64,000 bases of DNA from Dysgonomonas sp. BGC7 (GTDB lineage Bacteria; Bacteroidota; Bacteroidia; Bacteroidales; Dysgonomonadaceae), in the NCBI RefSeq assembly GCF_001261735.1, contig NZ_CVRP01000018.1, forward strand, positions 1 through 64,000, in the 5' to 3' direction. The translations under genes and the position numbers were made by a program. Below are positions 35,519-44,115 of the stretch, piece by piece. How positions within the stretch are numbered: position 1 is the stretch's first letter; every line of letters starts with the position of its first letter. The notes under the pieces are model-generated. The model worked only from the letters and a program-made list of their open reading frames with translations, had not been told where the DNA came from and did not search any database.

Positions 35519-35991
35519 ATCAGGATATACATGCACGATATATGCAGCGTGCTATAAATCTTGCAAAGAAGAGTGTTGAAGCCGGAGGAGGCCCTTTCGG
35601 TGCGCTCATAGTTAAGGACGGAGAAGTAGTCGCTTTAGGGCATAATCGTGTTACTCTCGATAAAGATCCCACAGCACATGCTGAAGTTTCTGTTATCCGT
35701 AAAGCATGCAAGAAGCTTGACACATTCGACTTGTCAGGATGCGATATATACACTTCTTGCGAACCGTGTCCGATGTGCCTTTCGGCTATCTATTGGGCGC
35801 ATATCGATAACATATACTATGGTTGTACCAAGGCAGATGCAAAAGATATTGGGTTTGACGATTCTTTTATCTACGATCAGATTGATCTGAAGCCTGAAAA
35901 ACGGTCGATACCTACATCTCATATATTGCGAGACCAAGCTTTAGAAGCTTTTCATTTATGGGTAGCGAAAGACGATAAAACAGAATATTAA
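35515..35991 (+). CDS. guaD: Guanine deaminase (CMP/dCMP deaminase fold)
   Basis: A 158-aa zinc deaminase. The zinc-binding motifs are [10 protein letters not shown] near residue 53 and CEPCPMC near 82. [11 protein letters not shown] near 117 and the C-terminal residues W and the EY end match Bacillus guanine deaminase, which turns guanine to xanthine. tRNA adenosine deaminase (TadA) is the alternative, but the GFDDSFIY segment argues for GuaD. It overlaps engB by 4 bp. Confidence 0.9.
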   Translation: MNQDIHARYMQRAINLAKKSVEAGGGPFGALIVKDGEVVALGHNRVTLDKDPTAHAEVSVIRKACKKLDTFDLSGCDIYTSCEPCPMCLSAIYWAHIDNIYYGCTKADAKDIGFDDSFIYDQIDLKPEKRSIPTSHILRDQALEAFHLWVAKDDKTEY

Positions 35992-36017
35992 TAATAATAT
36001 ATTTAATAGAGAAAATT

Positions 36018-36662
36018 ATGTTGTTAGTACCTCAGATAAAAGTTTCGGATGTAAACAATCAGTCTTCTATTGTAGAAGCTATGCAAAATGTAAGCGAAAG
36101 TAGTATAGCAACTCTAAATTGGCCGGACCAATTTCCTTCAAAGCCGGAAGTGACTTTTAAGTTGGCTCACAATGGAGAATTCCTGTTTTTGGAATATAAT
36201 GTTGAGGAAGATGAGATTTTAGCAAAAACGACAGAAGATAATGGCCCTGTATGGACAGATTCTTGTGTCGAATTTTTTATCTCTTTTCCGGACTCAGACT
36301 TTTACTATAATATGGAGAGCTCATGTATCGGAAAAGTGTTGCTAGGCTATAGGCAGGGACGCAACGATGTCGTATATGGCGATGCGGGTGTAATGTCGTC
36401 TATAAAGCGCTATCCGAGTTTAGGTACAGCACCTTTCGAGAAGAAACAAGGTGAGTTCAAATGGAGTTTGCTTCTTGTTATTCCTGTATCTGCATATTGG
36501 AAATCCGGTCTGACCTCATTTAATGGCGTTACAGCCAAGGCTAACTTCTTCAAATGTGGAGATGATCTGACTGTTCCTCACTTTTTGTCTTGGAATCCTA
36601 TTGCAACAGAAAATCCGGATTTTCACCGTCCTGATTTTTTTGCGGAATTAAAATTTGAATAA
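36018..36662 (+). CDS. CBM9-like (carbohydrate-binding family 9) cytoplasmic protein
   Basis: A 214-aa protein with a family-9 carbohydrate-binding-like beta sandwich over its whole length (VWTDSCVEFFISF near residue 75, WKSGLTSFNGVTAKANFFKC near 175). No signal peptide is present, so it appears cytoplasmic, unlike true xylanase modules. Similar stand-alone genes occur in Bacteroidetes; the ligand is unknown. It lies 26 bp after guaD. Confidence 0.82.
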   Translation: MLLVPQIKVSDVNNQSSIVEAMQNVSESSIATLNWPDQFPSKPEVTFKLAHNGEFLFLEYNVEEDEILAKTTEDNGPVWTDSCVEFFISFPDSDFYYNMESSCIGKVLLGYRQGRNDVVYGDAGVMSSIKRYPSLGTAPFEKKQGEFKWSLLLVIPVSAYWKSGLTSFNGVTAKANFFKCGDDLTVPHFLSWNPIATENPDFHRPDFFAELKFE

Positions 36663-36813
36663 ATTGAAAAATATGATGTTAAGGTTCAAATATAGAGGGT
36701 GATACATCTTTTTATTTTTGTGTTAAAAAATCTTTCGTCCTATATATTTTTTTATATCTTTGCGTCACGAAAAACAGGTTCCGTTTTTCTAAATATGGAT
36801 ATATTTAATTTTT

Positions 36814-37461
36814 ATGAAAAATAATCTATTCGATAGGTTCAAGCCTAAAGAAAGCAAGTTCTTTCCTTTAATGACCGGGATGGCGCAGGTCATAGTTGTT
36901 GCATCAGATCTGATAATAGAATGCGTTCAGATAACTAACCATACTGAGGCAGTAGAGTATTACAAAAAAATAAAAGAACAGGAGCGAAAAGCTGATGATA
37001 TTCAAAATCAGATTTTCGAAGAACTCAATGAGACTTTTATTACGCCTTTCGATAGAGAAGATATCAACCATCTTTCTTCGACAATGGATGATGTGATGGA
37101 TCTTATCAACAGTTGTGCAAAACGTATAATGCTCTATAGCCCAAAAGTAATGCCTGAGGCATCTCTCCGTTTGGCTATGTTTGTGCGCGAATCTGCCGGT
37201 TTCTTGGTTAAGGCAATAGAAGAGCTTGACGTACTGAAGAAAAATACAAATAGAATAAAAGAATATTGTGAACAATTAGGCGTGGTTGAGAAAAAAGCTG
37301 ACGATGTATATGAGCATTTTCTTATTGACCTCTTCGAAAACGAAACAGATGCAATAGAAGTAATTAAACTAAAAGATATCTTACATGAGCTAGAGCGTGC
37401 AACAGATGCTGCCGAAGCTGTAGGTAAGATTATTAAAACAATGATTGTTAAGTATTCATAA
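36814..37461 (+). CDS. DUF47 (PhoU-like) phosphate transport regulator
   Basis: A 215-aa all-helical DUF47 protein related to PhoU. Residues F-P-L-M-T in KFFPLMTGM open the family, and TPFDREDINHLSSTMDDVMD near residue 68 carries the conserved acidic metal-binding pattern. Such proteins are encoded before a PiT phosphate permease and regulate it. The PiT gene starts 10 bp after its stop here. A TATCTTTG box at 36755-36762 gives a promoter. Confidence 0.93.
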   Translation: MKNNLFDRFKPKESKFFPLMTGMAQVIVVASDLIIECVQITNHTEAVEYYKKIKEQERKADDIQNQIFEELNETFITPFDREDINHLSSTMDDVMDLINSCAKRIMLYSPKVMPEASLRLAMFVRESAGFLVKAIEELDVLKKNTNRIKEYCEQLGVVEKKADDVYEHFLIDLFENETDAIEVIKLKDILHELERATDAAEAVGKIIKTMIVKYS

Positions 37462-37471
37462 TTACAAAAAA

Positions 37472-38509
37472 ATGACTCTATTAATAATAATCATTGTTTT
37501 AGCTGTAATCTTCGATTTTATCAATGGTTTTCACGATGCAGCTAATTCAATAGCTACAGTCGTATCCACAAAAGTTCTTACTCCTACTCAGGCCGTAATC
37601 TGGGCCGCATTTTTCAACTTTGTTGCATATTTTATAGCCAAATTTATCATAGGTGGATTTGGTATAGCTGATACGGTTTCTAAGACCGTTGATATGAGTT
37701 TTATTGCAAATCCTTCTCTTGTGATTGTCGCAGGTCTTGTAGCTGCTATTATATGGAATCTTATTACTTGGTGGTTAGGTATTCCTTCATCATCTTCTCA
37801 TACTCTTATCGGAGGTTTTGCCGGAGCCGGAGTTGCTGCTTCTGGTTTTCAGGTAGTGCATGCCGGAGTGATTGGTGTTATCGCACTATTTATAGTTGTG
37901 GCTCCATTGATTGGTATGATTGGCGGTAATATAATAACCCTTATAACACTCCATTTTGCAAAGAAAATAAAACCGGCTAAAGCTGATCGTTGGTTCAAGA
38001 ACTTACAGCTTGTTTCCTCAGCAGGGCTTAGTATCGGTCATGGATTGAATGACTCTCAGAAGGTAATGGGTATTATTGCTGCTGCCTTAATCGCATACAC
38101 GGCTGATAATCCTGATGTGCATCCTTGGTTGTATATGGGGTCTATGGCTGATATGCACGACTGGGTTCCGTTGGTTTGCTTCTTTGCCATAGCGCTGGGT
38201 ACAGTATGTGGAGGTTGGAAGATAATGAAAACAATGGGTAATCGTATCACTAAGATTACTCCTATAGAAGGTTTTTGTGCTCAAACAGCAGGAGCTTTAA
38301 CTTTATTTCTTACCGAAAAATGGCATATTCCGGTTAGTACAACTCATGTTATTACAGGTAGTATCATTGGTGTTGGGTCAGTAAAACGCTTATCGGCTGT
38401 TCGCTGGGGCGTTACTAAAGATTTGTTAATAGCTTGGATTCTCACTATCCCGATAAGCGCATTGATGGCCATATTAGTATATCACGGATTAGCATTGATA
38501 GCTCTGTAA
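37472..38509 (+). CDS. pit: PiT family low-affinity inorganic phosphate transporter
   Basis: A 345-aa membrane permease that imports phosphate. The duplicated signature appears as FDFINGFHDAANSIATVVSTK near residue 15 (first half) and GLNDSQKVMGIIAAA near 195 (second half). About ten transmembrane segments are visible. It lies directly after the DUF47 gene. The longer frame start at 37445 lies inside DUF47; the ATG at 37472 was chosen. Confidence 0.95.
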   Translation: MTLLIIIIVLAVIFDFINGFHDAANSIATVVSTKVLTPTQAVIWAAFFNFVAYFIAKFIIGGFGIADTVSKTVDMSFIANPSLVIVAGLVAAIIWNLITWWLGIPSSSSHTLIGGFAGAGVAASGFQVVHAGVIGVIALFIVVAPLIGMIGGNIITLITLHFAKKIKPAKADRWFKNLQLVSSAGLSIGHGLNDSQKVMGIIAAALIAYTADNPDVHPWLYMGSMADMHDWVPLVCFFAIALGTVCGGWKIMKTMGNRITKITPIEGFCAQTAGALTLFLTEKWHIPVSTTHVITGSIIGVGSVKRLSAVRWGVTKDLLIAWILTIPISALMAILVYHGLALIAL

Positions 38510-38543
38510 AAATAGTTGTAAATTATTCTTGTCATATATTAAC

Positions 38544-38593
38544 GAAAGATCAAATGTTATTGTTAAATCATAAACAATAGTATTTGATCTTTC
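38544..38593. repeat. Long inverted repeat after the phosphate transporter
   Basis: GAAAGATCAAAT (38544-38555) pairs with ATTTGATCTTTC (38582-38593), and an inner ATTGTT/AACAAT extends the stem. No T tract follows, so it is a weak terminator or an operator. Confidence 0.5.
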
Positions 38594-38719
38594 AGCTTAA
38601 TTGCTATATTTACAACTTATTTTATTGAGATAGGCTTTACAAAATCAGACTATATCTTATCTTAACCTATAAGAATAAAAGATACACTGAGAAGTGAATA
38701 CTAAAAAAACAGACAAACT

Positions 38720-39985
38720 ATGCAAAACAAACAAACTGTATTTTTCCTTACTTTATTATTATTGTTATGTTCATATACTTCGGTATTTTCTCAAATTACA
38801 ATAGGAGTAAGTGATGAGCCGGTAACTGGTGCTCTTCTGCAATTGAAGCAGGACGAAGGAGACACGGGTGGCGCAAATTCGCGAAAAGGGATGATATTGC
38901 CTCGTGTAGTACTCACTGATCTGAATAAGTTGATGATGGACGGAACTGCCGAGTATACCGGAGTTGATCGAGATTCTCATCTAGGCTTGGTCGTATACAA
39001 TGTGAATGAAAATAGATGTGCTGATGATCCTATTTTCAAAGGTGCTTATGTTTGGTCAGGAACTAAATGGGAGTTACTGAGAAAAGAAGAAGCTCCTTAT
39101 TTTATTGAGAATGATCAGGAAGGAAAGCCTTTTAAAGCTCGTGATTTTGGACCACAGGCAGGAGTGTGGATGTTGGAAAATCTTGCTGTAACAAAGTATG
39201 CTGATGGAACTCCTATACCTATGATCGGAAATCTGGGAGCAGATGTTGCCGGCTATGGATATCCTCGTACGGATGCAACAAAAACGGAATGGAATACTCC
39301 AATGCCCGAATGGAAAAGACATCATGGACTGCTTTATACTTTCCCTACGATATCGCGAGGATATGTTCCTACTCAAATAGATCAGAAAGTTTTAGATATT
39401 GACATGTCTGTAAAAGGAAATGAAGTAGAAGTAGTGTTGGAATCTACTGCCGGGGCTAAAAATGGCAAATTGCAGGGACCTTGTCCTAACAACTGGCATG
39501 TACCGAGTGATAGGGAGTGGTCGGAATTGGAGAAGGTGATATATAATGATATACCGAAATATAGCACCTATGCAAAAGATGATAAACCTACTCCTGATGT
39601 ATGGAACGATCAGTGGGGTGTAGGCTGGTGGATATGGGACAGACCTTCGGGGCTGGATCCGAATAATGGTATACATGGGCATAGTCTAGCCATGTTGAAT
39701 CCATGCTTAACACCCGGGCTTTCGTCACCTCCTTCAGGATATCAATATGGAAAAAGTCTTCTGGGTGTAGAAGGCGGCTTCGATGCTTATCGATTAGGTT
39801 TAATTACTGGGTATCTGAATCAAGCAATGACAGCAGCATCTTATGGAAAATATGCTTATTTTTGGACGAGTAGTCGTACTTCGCCTCTTAGTACTATAGA
39901 CAGACGATTTGATTCGGCCTCCTCTATATATCGAGGAAATGGAGACTTGCATATACCGATGTCTATTCGTTGTAAAAAAGACTAA
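38720..39985 (+). CDS. Secreted FISUMP-domain surface protein with N-terminal Bacteroidetes module
   Basis: A 421-aa exported protein. The signal peptide (about 1-25, ending SVFSQ) precedes an N-terminal module (about 26-125) of the form ITIG...EP..GALLQLK, KGMILPRVVL and GLVVYNVNEN, also present in the neighbouring 41485 gene. The C-terminal part (about 130-421) is a FISUMP domain (Fibrobacter succinogenes major paralogous), with GVWMLENLAVTKYADG, CPNNWHVPSDREW and SIRCKKD at the end. No enzyme motif is visible. The role is probably cell-surface. A terminator follows at 40033-40064. Confidence 0.85.
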   Translation: MQNKQTVFFLTLLLLLCSYTSVFSQITIGVSDEPVTGALLQLKQDEGDTGGANSRKGMILPRVVLTDLNKLMMDGTAEYTGVDRDSHLGLVVYNVNENRCADDPIFKGAYVWSGTKWELLRKEEAPYFIENDQEGKPFKARDFGPQAGVWMLENLAVTKYADGTPIPMIGNLGADVAGYGYPRTDATKTEWNTPMPEWKRHHGLLYTFPTISRGYVPTQIDQKVLDIDMSVKGNEVEVVLESTAGAKNGKLQGPCPNNWHVPSDREWSELEKVIYNDIPKYSTYAKDDKPTPDVWNDQWGVGWWIWDRPSGLDPNNGIHGHSLAMLNPCLTPGLSSPPSGYQYGKSLLGVEGGFDAYRLGLITGYLNQAMTAASYGKYAYFWTSSRTSPLSTIDRRFDSASSIYRGNGDLHIPMSIRCKKD

Positions 39986-40032
39986 TATTGCTGATAAAGA
40001 ATTAGTAAATTAATTATATAATTTTTATTTTT

Positions 40033-40064
40033 AAGCGCTTGGGATAACTTCTCAGGTGCTTTTT
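40033..40064 (+). terminator. Terminator after the FISUMP gene
   Basis: AAGCGCTTGGGA pairs with the downstream TTCTCAGGTGCTT using G-U pairs, followed by TTTTT. It lies between the convergent FISUMP and AraC-type genes. Confidence 0.6.
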
Positions 40065-40067
40065 AAT

Positions 40068-41057
40068 TTATTTAGTATTGGTTATTTGTTTGTAATATTC
40101 GGAAGGTGTAATATTCATTTGTTGCTTAAATGCCCTGTTGAAAGAAGACTGGCTACTAAAACCCGAAGACATGTATATATATTCCAGTGTGTATTTTGAT
40201 GTGTTGCTTTGTATTAGTTCTTTAGCCTTTTCTACCCTATAGTAATTGACCAAATTATTGAAGTTCATATTTTTATTCTTTCGTATTGCTTTGGCTAAAT
40301 AAGCAGCATTTATATCCAAATCGTAGCCCATTTGCGTGATTTTGAAATTAGAGTTGAGGTAGGGCTGCCTTGTTTCGATATAATTTGTGATTTGTTGATA
40401 TATCTTTTCATACTTATGGTCGTCTTCATTATCTAAAATAGTTGACAGATTTTCTTTACTATTAGTCGAGTCCACCGCGTTTTCGATCTGGCCGATCTGT
40501 ATTTGATGAAAATAGTGTATATAATAAAGACAATAGCCAACTGCCACTAATGTTAAAAGAGCATTGATCATCTCTGAAAATAACATTTGGAAAAGTGACA
40601 TGTCCGGATAATTTATCGGAGCATTATCATATACAGCGTATTGTAAGATGAAAGTGATGATAAATGTACACAACATGAGACATATACATAGAACAGACCA
40701 TTTAAATGCATTTTTAAAAGGAAATGCGGTATACAGGTATATTGGAATAACAATATACCAAAACAGAGGAGTTACTACACCTTTCAACAGACATATTATT
40801 GTTATAAAGTGCATAGGAATAAGTGCTGCAATAAGGTATGCTTTAATAGACTTTTTTATATAATTAATAGGTATAAAGTGTACTATTATAATGGGTGTTA
40901 TATTTAGAGTGCATCCTATCAAAAGTACGTATATTAAAGGATACGGTAGATTATAGAGAAGAATACTTAGAGTGTATGCAATGAAAACAATGTATAAGAT
41001 GCCTAATGTAAATTTCTTAAATGCCTTGTTGTAGAGGTTTGTGTTGTTTTTCTTCAT
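40068..41057 (-). CDS. Membrane-bound AraC-type transcription regulator
   Basis: A 329-aa protein. Residues 1-190 hold about six hydrophobic segments with no known sensor domain, then a linker, then an AraC double helix-turn-helix (about 230-325). The AraC signature is LEYIYMSSGFSSQSSFNRAFKQ, cited by position about 288-309, preceding ITPSEYYK. Regulators with a membrane-embedded N-terminus probably sense an envelope signal. It sits between two surface-protein genes, which makes them candidate targets; this is inference. Confidence 0.85.
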   Translation of the reverse strand: MKKNNTNLYNKAFKKFTLGILYIVFIAYTLSILLYNLPYPLIYVLLIGCTLNITPIIIVHFIPINYIKKSIKAYLIAALIPMHFITIICLLKGVVTPLFWYIVIPIYLYTAFPFKNAFKWSVLCICLMLCTFIITFILQYAVYDNAPINYPDMSLFQMLFSEMINALLTLVAVGYCLYYIHYFHQIQIGQIENAVDSTNSKENLSTILDNEDDHKYEKIYQQITNYIETRQPYLNSNFKITQMGYDLDINAAYLAKAIRKNKNMNFNNLVNYYRVEKAKELIQSNTSKYTLEYIYMSSGFSSQSSFNRAFKQQMNITPSEYYKQITNTK

Positions 41058-41484
41058 AAAACATATTACGTTTCTAACTGTAAAAGTATGAAAAATAAGC
41101 TTTTTATCGTAAATAAACGATCTGGGTATAAAGCGAAAATCGCATTTGATATATGTAATTATATTTCTTATAATGAGGGTGTTAATGTAGTCTTATTTTG
41201 AATTTGACTAATAAATAGAGTGTTTGATACGTTAGGGTTGGATTGGTGTTGACCTTAGGTCTTTTATTTTTATTTTACTTTACAAAAAATTATAATTCTT
41301 ATAAAAGGATAATATCTTAGTCTGACACTGAGCACTATATATTCAATAATACTAATTATATATAGTTCGGAATTGAAGAATGGTTTAAATCTCTCTTTGT
41401 TGTATTGCGGCTAGCGATTGACAAAAAAATGCAAAATGACTTTACAATTTTCATATTACACTAACTATAACACACACACACACA
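41058..41484. promoter_or_regulatory. Divergent intergenic region with CA repeat
   Basis: A 427-bp gap between the AraC-type gene and the surface-protein gene. No gene is supported. It is AT-rich, and ends in seven CA units (41471-41484) that touch the ATG at 41485. No clear TTG/TAnnTTTG pair is visible. Confidence 0.4.
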
Positions 41485-42648
41485 ATGAAAAAAACACTAA
41501 GAAGTAATAGCTTACTACTGTTAATAACAATCTTTTCCGTACTTGGAGTAAAGGCGCAGATTACTATCGGAGCAGGTATAGAACCTAACGGCGGAGCTCT
41601 TCTCGATCTGAAAGAATTTGCTGCCGGATCTTTAAATAGTAATAATGAGACATCTACAAAAGGAATGTTATATCCACGTGTAGAACTCCTAGATATTTAT
41701 AAAAAAGAGTTACATCCTATGTATGATGTTGCAGGTACATCATATAATACAAATAAGGTTGTTTTAAAGAAAAATCATATAGGACTTATCGTTTTCAATG
41801 TGACCAATAGTGTATATTTTAGTTCAGGCTTATATCTATGGAATGGAGAAGAATGGAGAAGACTGGAAGATAGTCCCCTACTCGAATCTAAAATAAGTGA
41901 TTTATTATGTGCAGGTGCTTTAATGACACCAAGTAGTTATACAGCAGGCACGCCATTTGATGGAGTGTTAAGAATATCGTACATTGGAGGTACAGGCGGG
42001 GGATACGAGGGAACGGCTACTTCTGCTCCGGTAAATGGATTGCAAATAGAACGATTAGAGGGGCGGTTGGCTATCGGAGGGGGAGAGGTCTTGTATCGTG
42101 TGTTTGGGACGCCAACCGTTTCGTCTCCGACAACAACAACGTTCCCTATAAGTTTTTTAGATAAAACTTGTAATATAACTGTCGGTAGTGGAGTGTCATC
42201 TGTAAATATTAGAAATCTGAGTGCTGATGTTCTTGTTACATCTCCTTATGCAAATGATTCACCGGGAACTGCAAACCAACTTGCTTTTGGAGATATAACC
42301 ATTACAGAAGCTGGAAGTTATGCCTTTTCGTTGCGACTTTATGGTAAAATTAGCATAGATGATACTAAGCGTTGGCCTTTTTACATATATCTCCAGAAGA
42401 ACAATAAAACGACAGTATTAGATGCTGCCGAGATTGACTTAGTAACAGTGCCTACAGGCGGATACCCGGACTATAGTTATAGTATTACATTGGGTGGTGT
42501 TTTTGATGTTAATGATAAAGTTTTAATAAGTATGCATAGGCCGGCAGGGAGTCTTACCGGACTATATCCTGTGCCTACCTGGACTTTAAGTAAAGGGTTT
42601 TCGTCCAATTCTCCGGTGCGCACCAGCCTTATATACTGGAAATTGTAA
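41485..42648 (+). CDS. Secreted protein sharing the N-terminal module of the FISUMP gene
   Basis: A 387-aa exported protein. A signal peptide (about 1-24) is followed by the same module as in the 38720 gene: QITIGAGIEPNGGALLDLK, then KGMLYPRVELLD and GLIVFNVTNS, ending WNGEEWRRLED near residue 133. The rest (about 140-387) differs: it is beta-rich with a glycine-rich start (YIGGTGGGYEG) and looks like a beta-sandwich, with no FISUMP domain. I cannot name it. The module swap suggests a family of surface proteins with exchangeable C-termini. Confidence 0.72.
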   Translation: MKKTLRSNSLLLLITIFSVLGVKAQITIGAGIEPNGGALLDLKEFAAGSLNSNNETSTKGMLYPRVELLDIYKKELHPMYDVAGTSYNTNKVVLKKNHIGLIVFNVTNSVYFSSGLYLWNGEEWRRLEDSPLLESKISDLLCAGALMTPSSYTAGTPFDGVLRISYIGGTGGGYEGTATSAPVNGLQIERLEGRLAIGGGEVLYRVFGTPTVSSPTTTTFPISFLDKTCNITVGSGVSSVNIRNLSADVLVTSPYANDSPGTANQLAFGDITITEAGSYAFSLRLYGKISIDDTKRWPFYIYLQKNNKTTVLDAAEIDLVTVPTGGYPDYSYSITLGGVFDVNDKVLISMHRPAGSLTGLYPVPTWTLSKGFSSNSPVRTSLIYWKL

Positions 42649-42715
42649 TTACAATAAAAGTGAAGTGGAATTAACTAAAAAAGGTGTGTCAAAAGGTCTG
42701 AAATATATTAAAAAC

Positions 42716-42779
42716 GTCATTGCGAACTTTTAGGCGAAGCAATTCAGGGTATTGTTTCACTATTTATCCTCGCAATGAC
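42716..42779. repeat. Palindromic intergenic repeat (REP-like)
   Basis: GTCATTGCGA (42716-42725) and TCGCAATGAC (42770-42779) are perfect inverted arms, with an inner GAAGCAAT/ATTGTTTC pair. This sequence type is typical of dispersed intergenic palindromic repeats in many bacterial genomes. Only one copy is seen in this window. Confidence 0.6.
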
Positions 42780-42894
42780 AGGGAATGGTCTTTTGATACA
42801 GCTTTGTTCTTTATTATATTAACTCTCTTTTTTCTTGTTTTGAGTTTTTTCCTTCAAACCTTAACTTAATAATCAATAAGTTAAAAACTTTTCG

Positions 42895-42902
42895 TATCTT
42901 TG
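42895..42902 (+). promoter_or_regulatory. -7 box before the plsC region
   Basis: TATCTTTG matches the Bacteroidetes -7 box and would place a start about 365 bp upstream of the acyltransferase gene at 43275. Confidence 0.4.
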
Positions 42903-43077
42903 TATTCTGAACAGTAGAGTTTGTATTGTATCTTTCTTCTCAATGATTTGCTCCGCTACTATTTTGCGGATCTTCCCATCGTCAAAATCGACATCAAAAT
43001 CAACTTGCTTGTTTGTATTATTAACAAGTCGCGAGGGTGTGTATCACAATTGTCGTGACACATTTTTAAAATATAGG

Positions 43078-43287
43078 ATGAATTTATTGTTTATTGGTAA
43101 TCAGGAAGCGATGTTTCCGATTATTCAGAGTGGAATGGATGCGCGAGTATCTCTTTCTCTGTCAAAATTTGTTGAAATTTATAGAGATTCGTCGACTTTT
43201 GTCTATTCTAAATTCCAGAAGAATAACTTGAATAATTTATGTGTATGGGTGCGAAAAGAAAAGGAGGAGCATCGATGCAAAAAATAA
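43078..43287 (+). CDS. Uncharacterised ORF before the acyltransferase gene
   Basis: An ORF opens at an ATG at 43078 (or earlier at 42943) and ends at 43287, overlapping the acyltransferase start in another frame. From 43078 it encodes 69 residues starting MNLLFIGNQEAMFPI with a basic tail. I do not recognise it. In its upstream part (42943-43050) the opposite strand also stays open, for 55 codons, without a start. It could be a real small gene, a leader, or a remnant. Confidence 0.25.
   Translation: MNLLFIGNQEAMFPIIQSGMDARVSLSLSKFVEIYRDSSTFVYSKFQKNNLNNLCVWVRKEKEEHRCKK
43261..43270 (+). promoter_or_regulatory. Strong Shine-Dalgarno sequence of the acyltransferase gene
   Basis: AAGGAGGAGC ends 4 bp before the ATG at 43275. 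A site this strong is unusual in Bacteroidetes, where SD motifs are often absent, and it decides the start over the upstream in-frame ATG at 43239. Confidence 0.7.
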
Positions 43288-44006
43288 TAGCATATCCCCT
43301 TTCTGTTGTCTATTATCTGTTGTTTGGATTCACGTTAGTTGTATTTCATGTTATTCAATGGTTGTGTTTTAATCTGTTTGGTTACAACGCTCACAAAAAG
43401 AGTGTCGATGTCTTGTGTTTTTTTCTTGTTGCCAATACTTATGTTCTGGGTACAAGATATAGAATAAAGAACCTCGATAAGCTCCCTGTTGGTGCTCCTC
43501 TGATTATTGCGGCCAATCATCAAAGCCTGTATGATATAACTACTATCGGTTGGTTTATGCGAAAGGTACATCCTAAGTTTATCAGCAAGGTAGAACTTGG
43601 CAAAGGCATTCCCAGTATTTCGTACAATCTCAATCATGGAGGATCTGTGCTCATTAATCGGAAAGACGCTAAGCAGTCGCTATCCGCAATAAAGGAAATG
43701 TCGCAATATATAGAGAAATATAAACGAGCTACAGTAATTTTTCCCGAAGGAACAAGAAGTAAGACTGGTAAGCCTAAGCCGTTTGCCGAAAACGGTTTGA
43801 AAATTCTATGCAAATATGCGCCATCAGCTTATATAGTACCTGTTACAATTAACAATTCATGGAAGATGACAAAGTGGGGTTCTTTCCCTTTGGGGATAGG
43901 TAACAAGCTCGAATTTATAATTCAGGACCCCATTCTGGTAAAGAATAGACCATTTACTGAACTTTTTGAAGAAACAGAACAGGCTGTAATTAAGGATATC
44001 AATTGA
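43275..44006 (+). CDS. plsC: 1-acyl-sn-glycerol-3-phosphate acyltransferase
   Basis: A 243-aa PlsC-type enzyme that acylates lysophosphatidic acid to phosphatidic acid at the membrane. A hydrophobic N-terminal segment (about 5-30) is followed by the catalytic HX4D box NHQSLYD (H82, D87) and the substrate motif FPEGTRSKTGK near 160. IPSISYNLNHGGSVLINRK near 115 is the third block. It is the second PlsC-fold protein in the window, the other being the GlsA-like protein. Confidence 0.92.
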   Translation: MQKIIAYPLSVVYYLLFGFTLVVFHVIQWLCFNLFGYNAHKKSVDVLCFFLVANTYVLGTRYRIKNLDKLPVGAPLIIAANHQSLYDITTIGWFMRKVHPKFISKVELGKGIPSISYNLNHGGSVLINRKDAKQSLSAIKEMSQYIEKYKRATVIFPEGTRSKTGKPKPFAENGLKILCKYAPSAYIVPVTINNSWKMTKWGSFPLGIGNKLEFIIQDPILVKNRPFTELFEETEQAVIKDIN

Positions 44007-44115
44007 TGCAAAATAGAAATATTTTCTAGCTTTTTTCCTTCATTGGGAAAAAATTACTAGATATAAAATTAAAAACTGCTGTTGTGAAACTATATCAACA
44101 GCTAAATATTAAAAT

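Noticed and set aside
44031-44053. A/T-rich stem (TTTTTTCC/GGAAAAAA) after plsC, considered as a terminator
   Set aside because: Stem is nearly all A-T pairs and no T tract follows it on the plus strand.
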